Origin: Betaproteobacteria bacterium
GTDB taxonomy: Bacteria; Pseudomonadota; Gammaproteobacteria; Burkholderiales; Usitatibacteraceae
NCBI GenBank assembly: GCA_011391275.1
Contig: JAABQW010000320.1
Span: forward strand, 1-37,773
DNA: 37,773 nt
Reading direction: 5' to 3'
Position numbers and translations under genes: made by a program. Within the stretch, counting starts at the first letter, position 1. Each line of letters begins with the position of its first letter. The notes below the pieces were generated by a model. That model did not search any database. It saw only the letters and a list, made by a program, of their open reading frames with translations, and was not told the origin of the DNA. Below are positions 26,756 to 35,012 of this stretch, piece after piece.

Positions 26756-27670
26756 ATGAGGCACTTCCTGCAGTTCCGCGACTTCTCCGCGGAGGAGTTC
26801 GAGCATCTCCTCAAGCGCACGCGGGTCATCAAGGAACGCTTCAAGAACTACGTGGCCTACCAGCCGCTCTCCGACCGGATGCTCGCGATGGTGTTCGAGA
26901 AGAGCTCGACGCGCACGCGCGTGTCCTTCGAGGCGGGCATGTTCCAGCTGGGCGGGGCCTCCATCGTGCTCAACATGGGCGACACGCAGCTCGGACGCGG
27001 CGAGCCCATCGAGGACGTGGCGCGCGTGGTCTCGCGGATGGTCGACATCGTGATGATCCGCACCTACGAGCAGGCGATCATCGAGCGCTTCGCGGCCCAC
27101 TCGCGGGTGCCGGTGATCAACGGGCTCACCAACGAGTACCACCCCTGCCAGGTGCTCGCCGACATCTACACCTTCGTCGAGCACCGCGGCGCGATCGCCG
27201 GCCGCACCGTGGCCTGGATCGGCGACAGCAACAACATGTGCAACACATGGCTGCAGGCGGCCACCCTCCTCGGCTTCAAGCTGAACGTCTCGAGCCCCGC
27301 GGGCTACGAGCTGGAGCCCGCGCGCGCGACGGGCGTCGACTCCGGCCACCTCGAGCTCTTCGGCGACCCGCTCGCCGCGGCGAAAGGCGCCGACCTCGTG
27401 ACCACGGACGTCTGGACGAGCATGGGCTGGGAGGAGGAGGCCGGCGCCCGGAAGGACGCCTTCGCGGCCTTCACCGTGGATGCCGAGATGATGGCCGCCG
27501 CCCGCAAGGAGGCGCTCTTCATGCACTGCCTTCCCGCCCACCGCGGCGAGGAAGTGTCCGCCGGCGTCCTCGACGGTCCCCAGAGCGTCGTCTGGGACGA
27601 GGCGGAGAACCGCCTGCACGCGCAGAAGGCGCTCATGGAGTACCTGCTGCTCGGGCGCGTCGAGACGTGA
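26756..27670 (+). CDS. argF: Ornithine carbamoyltransferase
   Basis: This 304-residue enzyme joins carbamoyl phosphate and ornithine to give citrulline. The carbamoyl-phosphate motif SSTRTR is at residues 50-55, HPCQVLAD follows near 125, and the ornithine-binding HCLPAHRGEE is near the C-terminus. The SMG-like loop (WTSMGWEEE) is also present. It lies 5 bases after argD. Its TGA stop overlaps the GTG of the methyltransferase gene, so the three genes are likely one operon. Confidence 0.96.
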   Translation: MRHFLQFRDFSAEEFEHLLKRTRVIKERFKNYVAYQPLSDRMLAMVFEKSSTRTRVSFEAGMFQLGGASIVLNMGDTQLGRGEPIEDVARVVSRMVDIVMIRTYEQAIIERFAAHSRVPVINGLTNEYHPCQVLADIYTFVEHRGAIAGRTVAWIGDSNNMCNTWLQAATLLGFKLNVSSPAGYELEPARATGVDSGHLELFGDPLAAAKGADLVTTDVWTSMGWEEEAGARKDAFAAFTVDAEMMAAARKEALFMHCLPAHRGEEVSAGVLDGPQSVVWDEAENRLHAQKALMEYLLLGRVET

Positions 27671-28317
27671 GCGCGAGCCATCGCCCCGAGTCCGGACCGG
27701 CGGCGGCCCGCAGGGTGCTGAATGTCGGCGGCAACTCGAAGCGCATCCCGATCCCGGCGCACTACGACGGCTGGGAGCATCACCTGCTGGACATCGACCC
27801 CTCCGGCGCGCCCGACATCGTGTGCGACGCCCGGGAAATGGTCGGGCTGCCCGCCGGCCGCTACGCCGCCATCTACTGCTCGCACAACCTCGAGCACTAC
27901 TACCGCCACGACCTGCCCCGGGTACTCGCGGGCTTCCTGCACGTGCTGGCGCCCGACGGCTTCGCCGACATCCGCGTGCCGGACATGAAGGCGGTGTTCG
28001 GGGAGGTGCTCGCGAAGGACCTCGACATCGACGACGTCCTCTACGAGTCGCCGGCCGGCCCGATCTCCGTGGGCGACGTGGTCTACGGCTTCGACCGCAA
28101 GATCGCCGAGACCGGCAGGGACTTCTACGCCCACCGGAACGGCTTCATGCATCGCTCGCTCGTGCGCGCGCTGCGGACGGCGGGCTTCTCCACGGTCTTC
28201 CTCGGGTCGCAGCCGCTCGCGTTCGAGATCAGCGCCCTGGCCTTCAAGCAGGAACCCGACCCGGCGCAGCGCGCGCTGCTCGGCCTGCCTCCGCCCGCGC
28301 GTCACAGCCCCAATTAA
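27667..28317 (+). CDS. Predicted SAM-dependent methyltransferase coupled to argF
   Basis: This 216-residue protein starts at a GTG overlapping the argF stop (GTGA). It has a Rossmann methyltransferase pattern: a motif I-like VLNVGGNSK (17-25), an acidic LDIDPS after strand 2, and HNLEHYYRHDLPRVLAGFLH, then LAPDGFADIRVPD, as in COG4627-type methyltransferases. The usual GxGxG loop is atypical here (GGNSK). The substrate is unknown; relatives often modify sugars or lipids. Nothing in it ties it to arginine synthesis, so its place in the argD-argF transcript may reflect only co-expression. Confidence 0.72.
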   Translation: MSASHRPESGPAAARRVLNVGGNSKRIPIPAHYDGWEHHLLDIDPSGAPDIVCDAREMVGLPAGRYAAIYCSHNLEHYYRHDLPRVLAGFLHVLAPDGFADIRVPDMKAVFGEVLAKDLDIDDVLYESPAGPISVGDVVYGFDRKIAETGRDFYAHRNGFMHRSLVRALRTAGFSTVFLGSQPLAFEISALAFKQEPDPAQRALLGLPPPARHSPN

Positions 28318-28332
28318 CCACCGGGAGGCACC

Positions 28333-28818
28333 ATGCCGTCCTTCGATATCGCGTGCGAAGCCAACCTCGTCGAGGTCAAGAACGCCGTCGAGCAGGCCAA
28401 CAAGGAAGTTTCGAACCGTTTCGACTTCAAGGGCTCCGACGCCCGCGTGGAACAGAAGGAGAGCGAGCTCACCCTGTTCGCCGACGACGAGTTCAAGCTG
28501 GGGCAGGTGCGCGATGTCCTCAACGCCAAGTTCGCCAAGCGCGGCGTCGACCTGCGCCTGCTCACGCTGGACAAGCCCGAGAAGATCGGCGGCGACAGGA
28601 TGAAGCAGAAGGTCACCGTGAAGAACGGCGTGGAGACCGAGCTCGCCAAGAGGATCGTGAAGATGCTCAAGGACGCCAAGCTCAAGGTCACGGCGTCGAT
28701 CCAGGGCGAGGTGGTCCGCGTCTCCGGGGCCAAGCGCGACACGCTCCAGGAGGCGATCGCGCTGGTGCGCAGCGGCGTGACCGAGGTGCCCCTCACCTAC
28801 CAGAACTTCCGCGAGTAG
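28333..28818 (+). CDS. yajQ: YajQ-family nucleotide-binding protein
   Basis: This 161-residue UPF0234 protein starts [20 protein letters not shown] and contains [34 protein letters not shown] and a C-terminal [16 protein letters not shown], all typical. Members bind nucleotides; the Xanthomonas homologue is reported to bind cyclic di-GMP and act with a LysR regulator. GGGAGG precedes the ATG. It is convergent with the amidotransferase gene, 10 bases apart, and the two stops lie within one small palindrome. Confidence 0.95.
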   Translation: MPSFDIACEANLVEVKNAVEQANKEVSNRFDFKGSDARVEQKESELTLFADDEFKLGQVRDVLNAKFAKRGVDLRLLTLDKPEKIGGDRMKQKVTVKNGVETELAKRIVKMLKDAKLKVTASIQGEVVRVSGAKRDTLQEAIALVRSGVTEVPLTYQNFRE

Positions 28819-28832
28819 GAAGAATTTCCTAC
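28815..28832. repeat. Small palindrome holding both convergent stop codons
   Basis: GTAGGAA-GAAT-TTCCTAC is a perfect 7-bp stem. It contains the TAG of yajQ (28816-28818) and, on the other strand, the TAG of the amidotransferase gene (28831-28829). It is too short and U-poor to be a convincing terminator alone. Confidence 0.5.
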
Positions 28833-29539
28833 GCCAGCCCCTCGATCCAGCGTTCGTAGAGCCGGCGCGCGGTGTCGTTGAGGACGGGCAGTCGCTCGCC
28901 CATCTGCGCCAGGATGGCATCGGCCGGGCTCACGGCGGGGCTCCCTCGGGCTGCGGCGATTTCCCCGGCCCCGGTCTCGCACCAGGAACGGACGAGCTCG
29001 GGGGTCATTTCCACGTGGCACTGCATTCCCAGGTGCCGGCCTGCGACCACGTAGGCCTGGTTCGGGCAGTGCTCGCTTCGAAGGATCCTGCTGGCGCCGG
29101 GCGGCAGGGCGAAAGTCTCCCCGTGCCACTGGAACGCCGTGAAGGAACGCACGTCGTCGCCGAACCACCGCCGGGCCTCGGGCGAGTCCTCGACGTCGAC
29201 GCGGTGCCAGCCGATCTCCTTCACCGGATTGCGCGTCACCGTGGCGCCGAGCGCCTTTGCGAGCAGCTGGCCGCCGAGGCAGTGGCCGATGACGGGCACC
29301 TTGCGCTCCACCGCGTCGCGGATGAGGTCCAGGACCGGTCCGATCCAGGGCAGGCCGTCGTTGACGCTCATCGGGCCGCCCATGAACGCGAGCCCCGCGA
29401 ACCCCTCCGCGCTTCCGGGAACGGGCTCGCCCTCGTCGAGCTTCACGAGCTGCCAACGGAGCCGGCGCCCGTCGAGGAAAGTGGCAAAATAGCCCGGCCC
29501 CTCCGTGGGGGCATGGCGAAAGACCGCGACGGGCTTCAT
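28829..29539 (-). CDS. Class I glutamine amidotransferase-like protein
   Basis: This 236-residue protein is a stand-alone triad glutamine amidotransferase domain. The nucleophile elbow is IGHCLGGQLLA (Cys87), and the His/Glu pair lies in MQCHVEMTPELV. An oxyanion-type FMGGPMSVND loop lies at about 52-61. Such single-domain proteins are often labelled GMP synthase-like, but there is no synthetase domain, and the substrate is unknown. Hydrolysis of gamma-glutamyl compounds is one known role in the family. Its ATG lies 3 bases from the ATG of the divergent protease gene, so its promoter must sit within the neighbour's coding region. Confidence 0.85.
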   Translation of the reverse strand: MKPVAVFRHAPTEGPGYFATFLDGRRLRWQLVKLDEGEPVPGSAEGFAGLAFMGGPMSVNDGLPWIGPVLDLIRDAVERKVPVIGHCLGGQLLAKALGATVTRNPVKEIGWHRVDVEDSPEARRWFGDDVRSFTAFQWHGETFALPPGASRILRSEHCPNQAYVVAGRHLGMQCHVEMTPELVRSWCETGAGEIAAARGSPAVSPADAILAQMGERLPVLNDTARRLYERWIEGLA

Positions 29540-29542
29540 CGA

Positions 29543-30193
29543 ATGGGCATCCTGCGCATACTGGGGCATTCTATTTCGGCGGCGCTGTTGCTGGCGACGC
29601 CCGCGTTCGCCACCGAGTTGAACGTGATCGGCCTGTTTCCCGGGAAGGCGGTCGTCGTCGTGGGCAAGGGCGCACCGCTTACGCTGTCGGCGGGGCAGCG
29701 AACGCCCGAGGGGGCTCTCCTCGTCTCCGCCGATTCGCGCTCGGCCACCTTCGAGATCGACGGCAAGCGCCAGGTTCTCGAACTGGGGCAGCACGCGGAA
29801 TCCGCGGCGCTCACCGGGGCCCTGCAGACCGTCACGCTGGCGGCCGACGCGAGGGGGCACTTCGTGGCGGAGGGGCGGGTGAACGGCGCCCACGTCCGGT
29901 TCCTCGTGGACACGGGAGCCACGCTCGTGACCCTTTCCACCGCGGAGGCGAAGCGCCTGGGGATCGACTTCAGGAGCGGCCAGCCGGCGGTTTCCCAGAC
30001 GGCCAATGGCCGCGTGCTCGTCTACCGCGTGCGCCTGGATTCCGTGACCCTCGGGCCGGTGACGCTCCTGGCGGTCGACGCGGTGGTCCACGACTCGCCG
30101 GGGCTCGACATGGCCCTCCTGGGGATGAGCTTCCTCAACCGCACGGAGATCCGCCGGGAAGGTGCAAACCTCGTCCTCACCAAGCGCTACTGA
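29543..30193 (+). CDS. Retropepsin-like aspartic protease, exported
   Basis: This 216-residue protein has an N-terminal signal peptide or anchor (ISAALLLATPAFA, then TEL) and a C-terminal single-domain aspartic protease of the bacterial clan AA type. The catalytic motif is FLVDTGATLVTLS (Asp in DTG), preceded by GHFVAEGRVNGAHV and followed by the LLGMSFLNR turn. Such retropepsin-like proteins act as dimers in the periplasm or at the membrane; targets are unknown. The ATG at 29543 lacks a ribosome-binding site. An in-frame ATG at 29513 with a G-rich stretch before it would overlap the divergent gene by 27 bases. Confidence 0.82.
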   Translation: MGILRILGHSISAALLLATPAFATELNVIGLFPGKAVVVVGKGAPLTLSAGQRTPEGALLVSADSRSATFEIDGKRQVLELGQHAESAALTGALQTVTLAADARGHFVAEGRVNGAHVRFLVDTGATLVTLSTAEAKRLGIDFRSGQPAVSQTANGRVLVYRVRLDSVTLGPVTLLAVDAVVHDSPGLDMALLGMSFLNRTEIRREGANLVLTKRY

Positions 30194-30209
30194 GGGCGCG
30201 CGACGGGGT

Positions 30210-31013
30210 TCAGCAGGCCGGCCAGTTCTTGCGGATCATCGCGTAGGCCGAGTGGTTGTGGATGGACTCGAAATTCTCCGACTCCACCACGTAGGCCTCG
30301 ATGCGCGGGTCGGCGTTGAGCTTCGCGGCGATGTCGCGGACCATGTCCTCGACGAACTTCGGGTTGTCGTAGGCGAGCTCGGTCACGTACTTCTCGTCCG
30401 GGCGCTTGAGGAGCCCGTAGAGCTCGCTGGATGCCTGCTTCTCGACGAGGTCGATCAGCTCCTCGATCCACACGAAGCTGTGCACGCGCGCGGCGACCGT
30501 CACGTGCGAGCGCTGGTTGTGCGCGCCGTAGTCGGAGATCTTCTTCGAGCAGGGGCAAAGGCTCGTCACCGGCACCTGCACCTTGAGAGCGAACTGCTCG
30601 CGGCCCTCGACGATCTCGCCGATGAAGGTCACCTCGTAGTCCAGCAGGCTCTCGACGCCGGAGACCGGGGCCTTCTTGGAGACGAAGTAGGGGAAGACCA
30701 TCTCGATGTGGCCGGTCTCGGCCTCGAGCTTCTTCACCATCTGCCGGAGCATGGCGCGGAACGAGTCCACGGTGATCTCGCGCTCGTGGGCGTTGAGGAT
30801 CTCCACGAACCGCGACATGTGCGTGCCCTTGAACTGGTGCGGCAGGCCCACGTACATGGCGAAGCTCGCCACCGTGTGCTGGACCGCGCCGGCCCGCTCG
30901 AGGATCTTCATCGGGTGGCGGATCGCCTTGATCCCCACCTTGTCGATGGCAAGCCGACGGGTGTCGGGCGAGCCCTGGACGTCCGGGATGGGGAGTTGGC
31001 TACGCTGGTTCAC
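30210..31013 (-). CDS. folE2: GTP cyclohydrolase FolE2 (type IB)
   Basis: This 267-residue enzyme makes 7,8-dihydroneopterin triphosphate from GTP, feeding folate and queuosine synthesis. It is the metal-flexible alternative to zinc-dependent FolE. The metal-binding cysteine lies in [19 protein letters not shown], with the conserved HNQRSHV just after, and [20 protein letters not shown] is also typical. Its promoter carries a TATAAT (31048-31043, minus) and a palindrome over the -35. It is convergent with the protease gene, 16 bases away. No other folate gene is nearby. Confidence 0.95.
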   Translation of the reverse strand: MNQRSQLPIPDVQGSPDTRRLAIDKVGIKAIRHPMKILERAGAVQHTVASFAMYVGLPHQFKGTHMSRFVEILNAHEREITVDSFRAMLRQMVKKLEAETGHIEMVFPYFVSKKAPVSGVESLLDYEVTFIGEIVEGREQFALKVQVPVTSLCPCSKKISDYGAHNQRSHVTVAARVHSFVWIEELIDLVEKQASSELYGLLKRPDEKYVTELAYDNPKFVEDMVRDIAAKLNADPRIEAYVVESENFESIHNHSAYAMIRKNWPAC

Positions 31014-31042
31014 GGCAGGTTCCCTGGGTGGGCGGACCCGAA

Positions 31043-31083
31043 ATTATAGGGCCCCCGGATAGTTGAGTAAACCGCTCAACTAT
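31043..31083 (-). promoter_or_regulatory. folE2 promoter with IscR-like palindrome over the -35
   Basis: On the minus strand TTTACT (31071-31066), a 17-base spacer and TATAAT (31048-31043) form the promoter. The -35 lies in the centre of a perfect dyad, ATAGTTGAG-N7-CTCAACTAT (31059-31083). Compared with the remembered 25-base IscR type 1 consensus (ATASYYGACT...AGTCRRSTAT) it agrees at about 21 positions. It also has the TGA-N9-TCA pattern. Position suggests repression. It does not resemble a Zur box. Confidence 0.65.
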
Positions 31084-31115
31084 GGGGCCTTGGCCGCACG
31101 TCGGGAGGCCAGCCA

Positions 31116-31811
31116 TCAGCCGATCTTCGGGTAGGCGCCCGGCTCGAAGGGCGGTTCCCGTCCCACAAGCGCCTCGAGCATGATCAGTTCCTCGTCGGTG
31201 TGGTTGACCACCGGCCCCGGCACCGCCGCCATGGCGCCACCGCGGTCGGTGATGACGAGCGGGGTCTCGTGGTGCGTGGTCTTGATGCGCTTGGGGGCGG
31301 CCATGCCGGGCCCGTCGAGATCCGCCTCGCCGTAGCACAGGCAGAAGTAGACCTGGGCGGGTTCGACCTCGACATAGGCTCCGGTGCCCCGGATCCCGAT
31401 GGTCGCGTTGGCCGCCTTGATGACGAGGGGCTTCTTGCCGAAGACCGACAGCACCCGCCCCGTCTGGATGAGGATGCGGCTGAGCGCCCCGCCGGACTCC
31501 GACATCTCGAAGGTGGTGTTCGCGCGCACGAGAAATGCGTCGTCCTTCACGACCACCAACGCCATGCTGTCCGGGCCCGTGGAGATCCGGTCCCGCGGGG
31601 TCACGGGCGTGCCCACGATCGCCGTGCGGCCGTTGACCGTGGCGCGGCCCTTGAGCTGGTGGATTCCCTGGGTGACGGGCAGGTCGCCCTTCGCGAGCGC
31701 GCGGCTCATGAAACCGGAAAGCCCTCCCGCGCCCAGGGCGCCGGCGGCGGCCAGGCGGGCGATGAAGCGGCGGCGGTCGCCGCGAAGCCGATCGTGGTCG
31801 TCGAGGCTCAT
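31116..31811 (-). CDS. FecR-domain protein with Tat signal
   Basis: This 231-residue protein has a twin-arginine signal ([17 protein letters not shown], then a hydrophobic Gly/Ala-rich stretch to about 36 ending SRALA). A FecR-like domain follows: [53 protein letters not shown] and [19 protein letters not shown]. The ATG at 31811 overlaps the trmB stop as ATGA, with GGAAGG upstream. No FecI sigma factor or TonB-dependent receptor is adjacent, so it is not a classic iron-signalling FecR. Related stand-alone FecR-domain proteins occur in envelope processes. Function unknown. Confidence 0.78.
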   Translation of the reverse strand: MSLDDHDRLRGDRRRFIARLAAAGALGAGGLSGFMSRALAKGDLPVTQGIHQLKGRATVNGRTAIVGTPVTPRDRISTGPDSMALVVVKDDAFLVRANTTFEMSESGGALSRILIQTGRVLSVFGKKPLVIKAANATIGIRGTGAYVEVEPAQVYFCLCYGEADLDGPGMAAPKRIKTTHHETPLVITDRGGAMAAVPGPVVNHTDEELIMLEALVGREPPFEPGAYPKIG

Positions 31812-32506
31812 GGGGTACCTTCCGGGGCAGTGGTTCGCTTGCGGAAGATAACATCCCACGAGTCGTGGCCGAGTCGGCGCCCGCGGCTTTCGAACTTGGT
31901 CTCCGGACGCTCCACGGGGCGAACCGCGAAGCCGCCATGCGGGTTCTCGAGGCTGGCAACGGACGAAAGCGTGGCGAGGATGTGCTCGGCATACTCCTGC
32001 CAGTCCGTGGCGGCGTGGAGGTAACCCCCGGGCGCCAGGCGGGCGGCGAGCAGTTCCGCGAAGGCGGGTTGCAGGAGGCGCCGCTTGTGGTGGCGTTTCT
32101 TCGGCCAGGGGTCCGGAAAGAAAACGTGGATGCCGGCCAGGCTCCCCGGCGCGAGCATCTGGCGTACGACTTCGACGGCATCGTGCTGGACGATTCGTAT
32201 GTTTGTGAGCGCCTGCTCATCTATTCGCTTGAGCATCGCGCCAACCCCTGGGGTGTGAACTTCCACCCCCAGATAGTCGTTTTCAGGGTTCTCGGCCGCG
32301 ATTCTGGCGGTTGTTTCGCCCATTCCGAAGCCGATTTCGAGGATTTTCGGCCCTTTTCGACCAAAGACAGCCTCCAGGTCGACATTTTCCGGGCAAAACG
32401 GGACTCCAAATCGCGGCATGAGCATTTCGTAGGCACGTTGCTGCCCGGGCGAGAATCTCCCCTGCCTGAGAACAAAGCTGCGGATCGGGCGGTCTGTTGC
32501 GTCCAT
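31808..32506 (-). CDS. trmB: tRNA (guanine-46-N7)-methyltransferase TrmB
   Basis: This 232-residue enzyme makes m7G46 in tRNA variable loops. It has the SAM-binding [16 protein letters not shown] (about 54-69), [13 protein letters not shown] and the catalytic/tRNA-binding [19 protein letters not shown]. The C-terminal [19 protein letters not shown] is also typical. No Shine-Dalgarno is visible. A -10-like TAAAAT lies exactly six bases before the ATG, so the message may be leaderless. It is co-transcribed with the FecR-domain gene. Confidence 0.96.
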   Translation of the reverse strand: MDATDRPIRSFVLRQGRFSPGQQRAYEMLMPRFGVPFCPENVDLEAVFGRKGPKILEIGFGMGETTARIAAENPENDYLGVEVHTPGVGAMLKRIDEQALTNIRIVQHDAVEVVRQMLAPGSLAGIHVFFPDPWPKKRHHKRRLLQPAFAELLAARLAPGGYLHAATDWQEYAEHILATLSSVASLENPHGGFAVRPVERPETKFESRGRRLGHDSWDVIFRKRTTAPEGTP

Positions 32507-32512
32507 GCCGCA

Positions 32513-32518
32513 ATTTTA
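32513..32518 (-). promoter_or_regulatory. -10 box six bases before the trmB start (leaderless)
   Basis: On the minus strand TAAAAT-TGCGGC-ATG places the expected transcription start on the A of the start codon. There is no ribosome-binding site in the six bases. No convincing -35 is seen. Confidence 0.4.
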
Positions 32519-32583
32519 CGCTGGGCAACCGGAAAAGCCCCCGATTGGTTGACGCGAAAAAGCGACAACCCCACCATGTACCG

Positions 32584-33192
32584 ATGACCAACCGCCTTTC
32601 CAGCCTTCTCGTCCTGTCGGCCGCTGCAGTACCGCTGGCCGCGGCCGGGGACTACGTCGGGGTCCTGAAGCTCCCGGCATCGCCGGTGGCGATCGCCATC
32701 CCGGACCCGGGTTTCTACTGGCGGTCGGCCGAGCCTTCCCTGGGCCCGCTGGGCGTGCCATCGCTGGCAGACGGGTTCCAGCTCAAGCTGGGCTACCGGT
32801 ACTCCCGGTACTTCTCCTTCGAGACGGGCTACGCGGATGCCGTCTCCCCTTCCCCGTTCTCCGCTTTCGGCGGCCAGCCGGCGCGCGCCCGCGGGTACAG
32901 CATGGATACCGTGGGCACGCTCCCGCTGTGGGGGCATTCCACGTGGGGGCACGCCACGCTGTACGGCCGGCTGGGTGCCTGGCGCTCGGATGCGGGCGTT
33001 TCCCTGTTTCCCGGCGAGGCGGCATCGCGACCGGGGGCCGGGGTCCGGTACGGGCTGGGGCTCAAGTACGACGTGACACGCAGCGTGGGGCTGCAGGCGG
33101 AAATGGAGCGCTTCTCGCCCCTCGACCGCTGGGGTCCGCGCGAGTCCGCCGACACCGACCAGTTCAAGCTCGGCGTCCGCTGGCGCTTCTAG
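32584..33192 (+). CDS. Outer-membrane beta-barrel protein
   Basis: This 202-residue protein has a signal peptide ([21 protein letters not shown]) and alternating beta-strand segments: [56 protein letters not shown]. The terminal LGVRWRF ends in the aromatic residue recognised by the BAM complex. It resembles eight-stranded OmpA-like or OmpW-like barrels without a peptidoglycan-binding domain. Function unknown. No ribosome-binding site precedes the ATG. TTGACG at 32549 may be a -35, but the -10 is poor. Its TAG stop shares the palindrome CTAG with the stop of thiG on the other strand. Confidence 0.78.
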   Translation: MTNRLSSLLVLSAAAVPLAAAGDYVGVLKLPASPVAIAIPDPGFYWRSAEPSLGPLGVPSLADGFQLKLGYRYSRYFSFETGYADAVSPSPFSAFGGQPARARGYSMDTVGTLPLWGHSTWGHATLYGRLGAWRSDAGVSLFPGEAASRPGAGVRYGLGLKYDVTRSVGLQAEMERFSPLDRWGPRESADTDQFKLGVRWRF

Positions 33193-33989
33193 CCCGGCCA
33201 GGCGGTCCTGCCGATGAGCCCCTCGGTGGGCGAGCTGGCGGATGCCCGGTAGGGCTTCCTTTCCATCCGGCCGGCAAGCCAGGCTTCCCGGCCCGCCTCC
33301 ACCGCAAGCTTCATCGCGCGGCCCATGCGCACCGGATCACGCGCCTTGGCGATGGCCGTGTTCATCAGGACGCCGTCGCAGCCCAGTTCCATCGCCACCG
33401 CCGCGTCGGACGCCGTCCCGATGCCGGCATCGACCAGGACCGGCACCTTCGCGCGGTCCCGGATGATCTGCAGGTTCCACGGGTTGAGGATGCCCATCCC
33501 GGAGCCGATGAGGGAAGCGAGCGGCATCACCGCCACGCAGCCGATCTCCTCGAGCTGGCGGGCGAGGATGGGATCGTCGCTGCAGTAGACCATCACCTGG
33601 AAACCCTCGGCGACCAGCGTCCTGGCCGCGGCGAGCGTCTCCGGCATGTTGGGGAAGAGGGTTTCGGTGTCCCCCAGCACCTCGAGCTTCACCAGGGAGT
33701 GCCCGTCGAGGAGCTCCCGGGCGAGGCGCAGCGTGCGCACCGCGTCTTCGGCGGTATAGCAGCCCGCGGTATTGGGCAGGATCGTGTAGCGGGAGGGCGG
33801 AAGCGCCTCGAGGAGGCTGGGCTCCCCCGCGTTCTGGCCGATGTTCACGCGGCGGATGGCGACGGTGACGATCTCCGCGCCGCTCGCCTCGATCGCGAGG
33901 CGGGTCTCCTCGAAGTCCCGGTACTTGCCGGTGCCCACCAGCAGGCGCGAACCGTAGGCCTTGCCCGCGATGACGAGACGGTCGTCCAT
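33189..33989 (-). CDS. thiG: Thiazole synthase ThiG
   Basis: This 266-residue TIM-barrel enzyme builds the thiazole ring of thiamin from deoxyxylulose-5-phosphate, dehydroglycine and ThiS-thiocarboxylate. Typical motifs are [47 protein letters not shown] with the substrate-binding lysine, [16 protein letters not shown] and [21 protein letters not shown]. It overlaps thiS by one base (TGATG). No TPP riboswitch is visible before thiS. No thiE, thiC or thiF lies in the window. Confidence 0.97.
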   Translation of the reverse strand: MDDRLVIAGKAYGSRLLVGTGKYRDFEETRLAIEASGAEIVTVAIRRVNIGQNAGEPSLLEALPPSRYTILPNTAGCYTAEDAVRTLRLARELLDGHSLVKLEVLGDTETLFPNMPETLAAARTLVAEGFQVMVYCSDDPILARQLEEIGCVAVMPLASLIGSGMGILNPWNLQIIRDRAKVPVLVDAGIGTASDAAVAMELGCDGVLMNTAIAKARDPVRMGRAMKLAVEAGREAWLAGRMERKPYRASASSPTEGLIGRTAWPG

Positions 33990-34195
33990 CAGCCTCCCCC
34001 CACGGCGACGACGACCTCCAGGCGGTCCCCGTCGGCCAGCTCGACCTCGCCGTAGCGGCTGCGCGGCACGATCTCGCCGTTGCGCTCGATCGCGATCCGC
34101 TTGCCTTCGACGCCCAGCGCGCCCACCAACCCGGCCACGGTGAGCGGCGGGGCGAAGCGCCTCTCGGCGCCGTTGATCCTCAGCAGCAGTTCCAT
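33989..34195 (-). CDS. thiS: Sulphur carrier protein ThiS
   Basis: This 68-residue ubiquitin-like protein ends in the required GlyGly (VVVAVGGG), which is adenylated by ThiF and converted to the thiocarboxylate that donates sulphur to the thiazole. The start is [14 protein letters not shown]. It directly precedes and overlaps thiG. There is no Shine-Dalgarno; a TAGAAT lies exactly six bases before the ATG, suggesting a leaderless message. Confidence 0.93.
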   Translation of the reverse strand: MELLLRINGAERRFAPPLTVAGLVGALGVEGKRIAIERNGEIVPRSRYGEVELADGDRLEVVVAVGGG

Positions 34196-34201
34196 GCGGG
34201 A

Positions 34202-34207
34202 ATTCTA
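34202..34207 (-). promoter_or_regulatory. -10 box six bases before the thiS start (leaderless)
   Basis: On the minus strand TAGAAT-TCCCGC-ATG gives the same geometry as at trmB. The remaining 40 bases to the regulator gene show no other motif. Confidence 0.4.
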
Positions 34208-34241
34208 TCGCGCAATCCCGCCTTCCCCGCCTTGAGCGAGG

Positions 34242-35012
34242 TCACATCTGCCGAAACAGGTGCGCGCTGGCGCGGGAAACCGGGAGTTCGGTGCGGCGGG
34301 CATCCTTCAGTCGCACGAAGACCCGCCCACCCAGGTCGCGCCTCGTGGAGGCCACGAAGTTCAGGTTGAGGAGAGTCGAGCGGTGCACCTGCGCGAAGGT
34401 CGCGGGATCGAGCTGCTTCGCGAGGTCCGAGAGGGCCGTCCGGATCAGGAGCTCGCCATCCCGCGTGACCACGCAGGTGTACTTGTCCTGCGCCTGGAAG
34501 TAGAGAACGTCCTCGACCGCGACCTGGTGGACCTCCTCGCCCTTGAGCGCGCGCACCCAGCGAAGGTAACCGGCGCTCGCGCCGGGCAGCGAGGCGGCGA
34601 TGCGCGCGAGCACCTCGCCCAGCCCCGGGGGCGCCTCCCGCGCGCCGATCTTCGCCTTGAGGCGCGCGATGGCGCGCGACAGTCGCTCGTCCACCACCGG
34701 TTTCACGAGGTAGTCGACCGCATTCCGGTCGAAGGCCTCGACGGCGTATTCGTCGTATGCGGTCACGAAGACGACGTGGGTGGGGCTCTCGATGCGCGCG
34801 GCGAGCTCGAGCCCGGTGAGGCCCGGCATGCGGATGTCGAGGAAGGCCGCGTCCGGCTCGTCCTCGCGGATGGCCGCGAGCGCCTCCAGGCCGTTTCGCG
34901 CCGCGGGGAGCAGGGTCGCCTCCGGCCACAGGGCCGCGAGGCGGCCGTGCAGGAACTGCGCGAGGGCCGGCTCGTCGTCGGCAACCAGCACCTTCGGGGA
35001 CGCGGTCTTCAC
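34242..35012 (-). CDS. LytTR-type response regulator (AlgR-like)
   Basis: This 256-residue protein has an N-terminal receiver domain (about 7-120; acidic pocket ADDE, phospho-acceptor Asp59 in FLDIRMPGLTG, and the lysine in YLVKPVVDERL). The C-terminal LytTR DNA-binding domain (about 150-250) carries VEDVLYFQAQDKYTCVV, then FAQVHRSTLLNLNFV. It starts at a GTG overlapping the kinase stop (GTGA). AlgR of Pseudomonas, with this architecture, activates the minor-pilin operon. Its targets here are unknown, but ACCGTT repeats occur upstream of the kinase gene and of pilE. Confidence 0.9.
   Translation of the reverse strand: MKTASPKVLVADDEPALAQFLHGRLAALWPEATLLPAARNGLEALAAIREDEPDAAFLDIRMPGLTGLELAARIESPTHVVFVTAYDEYAVEAFDRNAVDYLVKPVVDERLSRAIARLKAKIGAREAPPGLGEVLARIAASLPGASAGYLRWVRALKGEEVHQVAVEDVLYFQAQDKYTCVVTRDGELLIRTALSDLAKQLDPATFAQVHRSTLLNLNFVASTRRDLGGRVFVRLKDARRTELPVSRASAHLFRQM

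Noticed and set aside
31059-31083. Zur box before folE2
   Set aside because: The dyad lacks the TGTTAT-type arms of Zur sites and matches Rrf2/IscR-type sites better.
34196-34241. TPP riboswitch before thiS
   Set aside because: The gap is only 46 bases and lacks the conserved thi-box segments.
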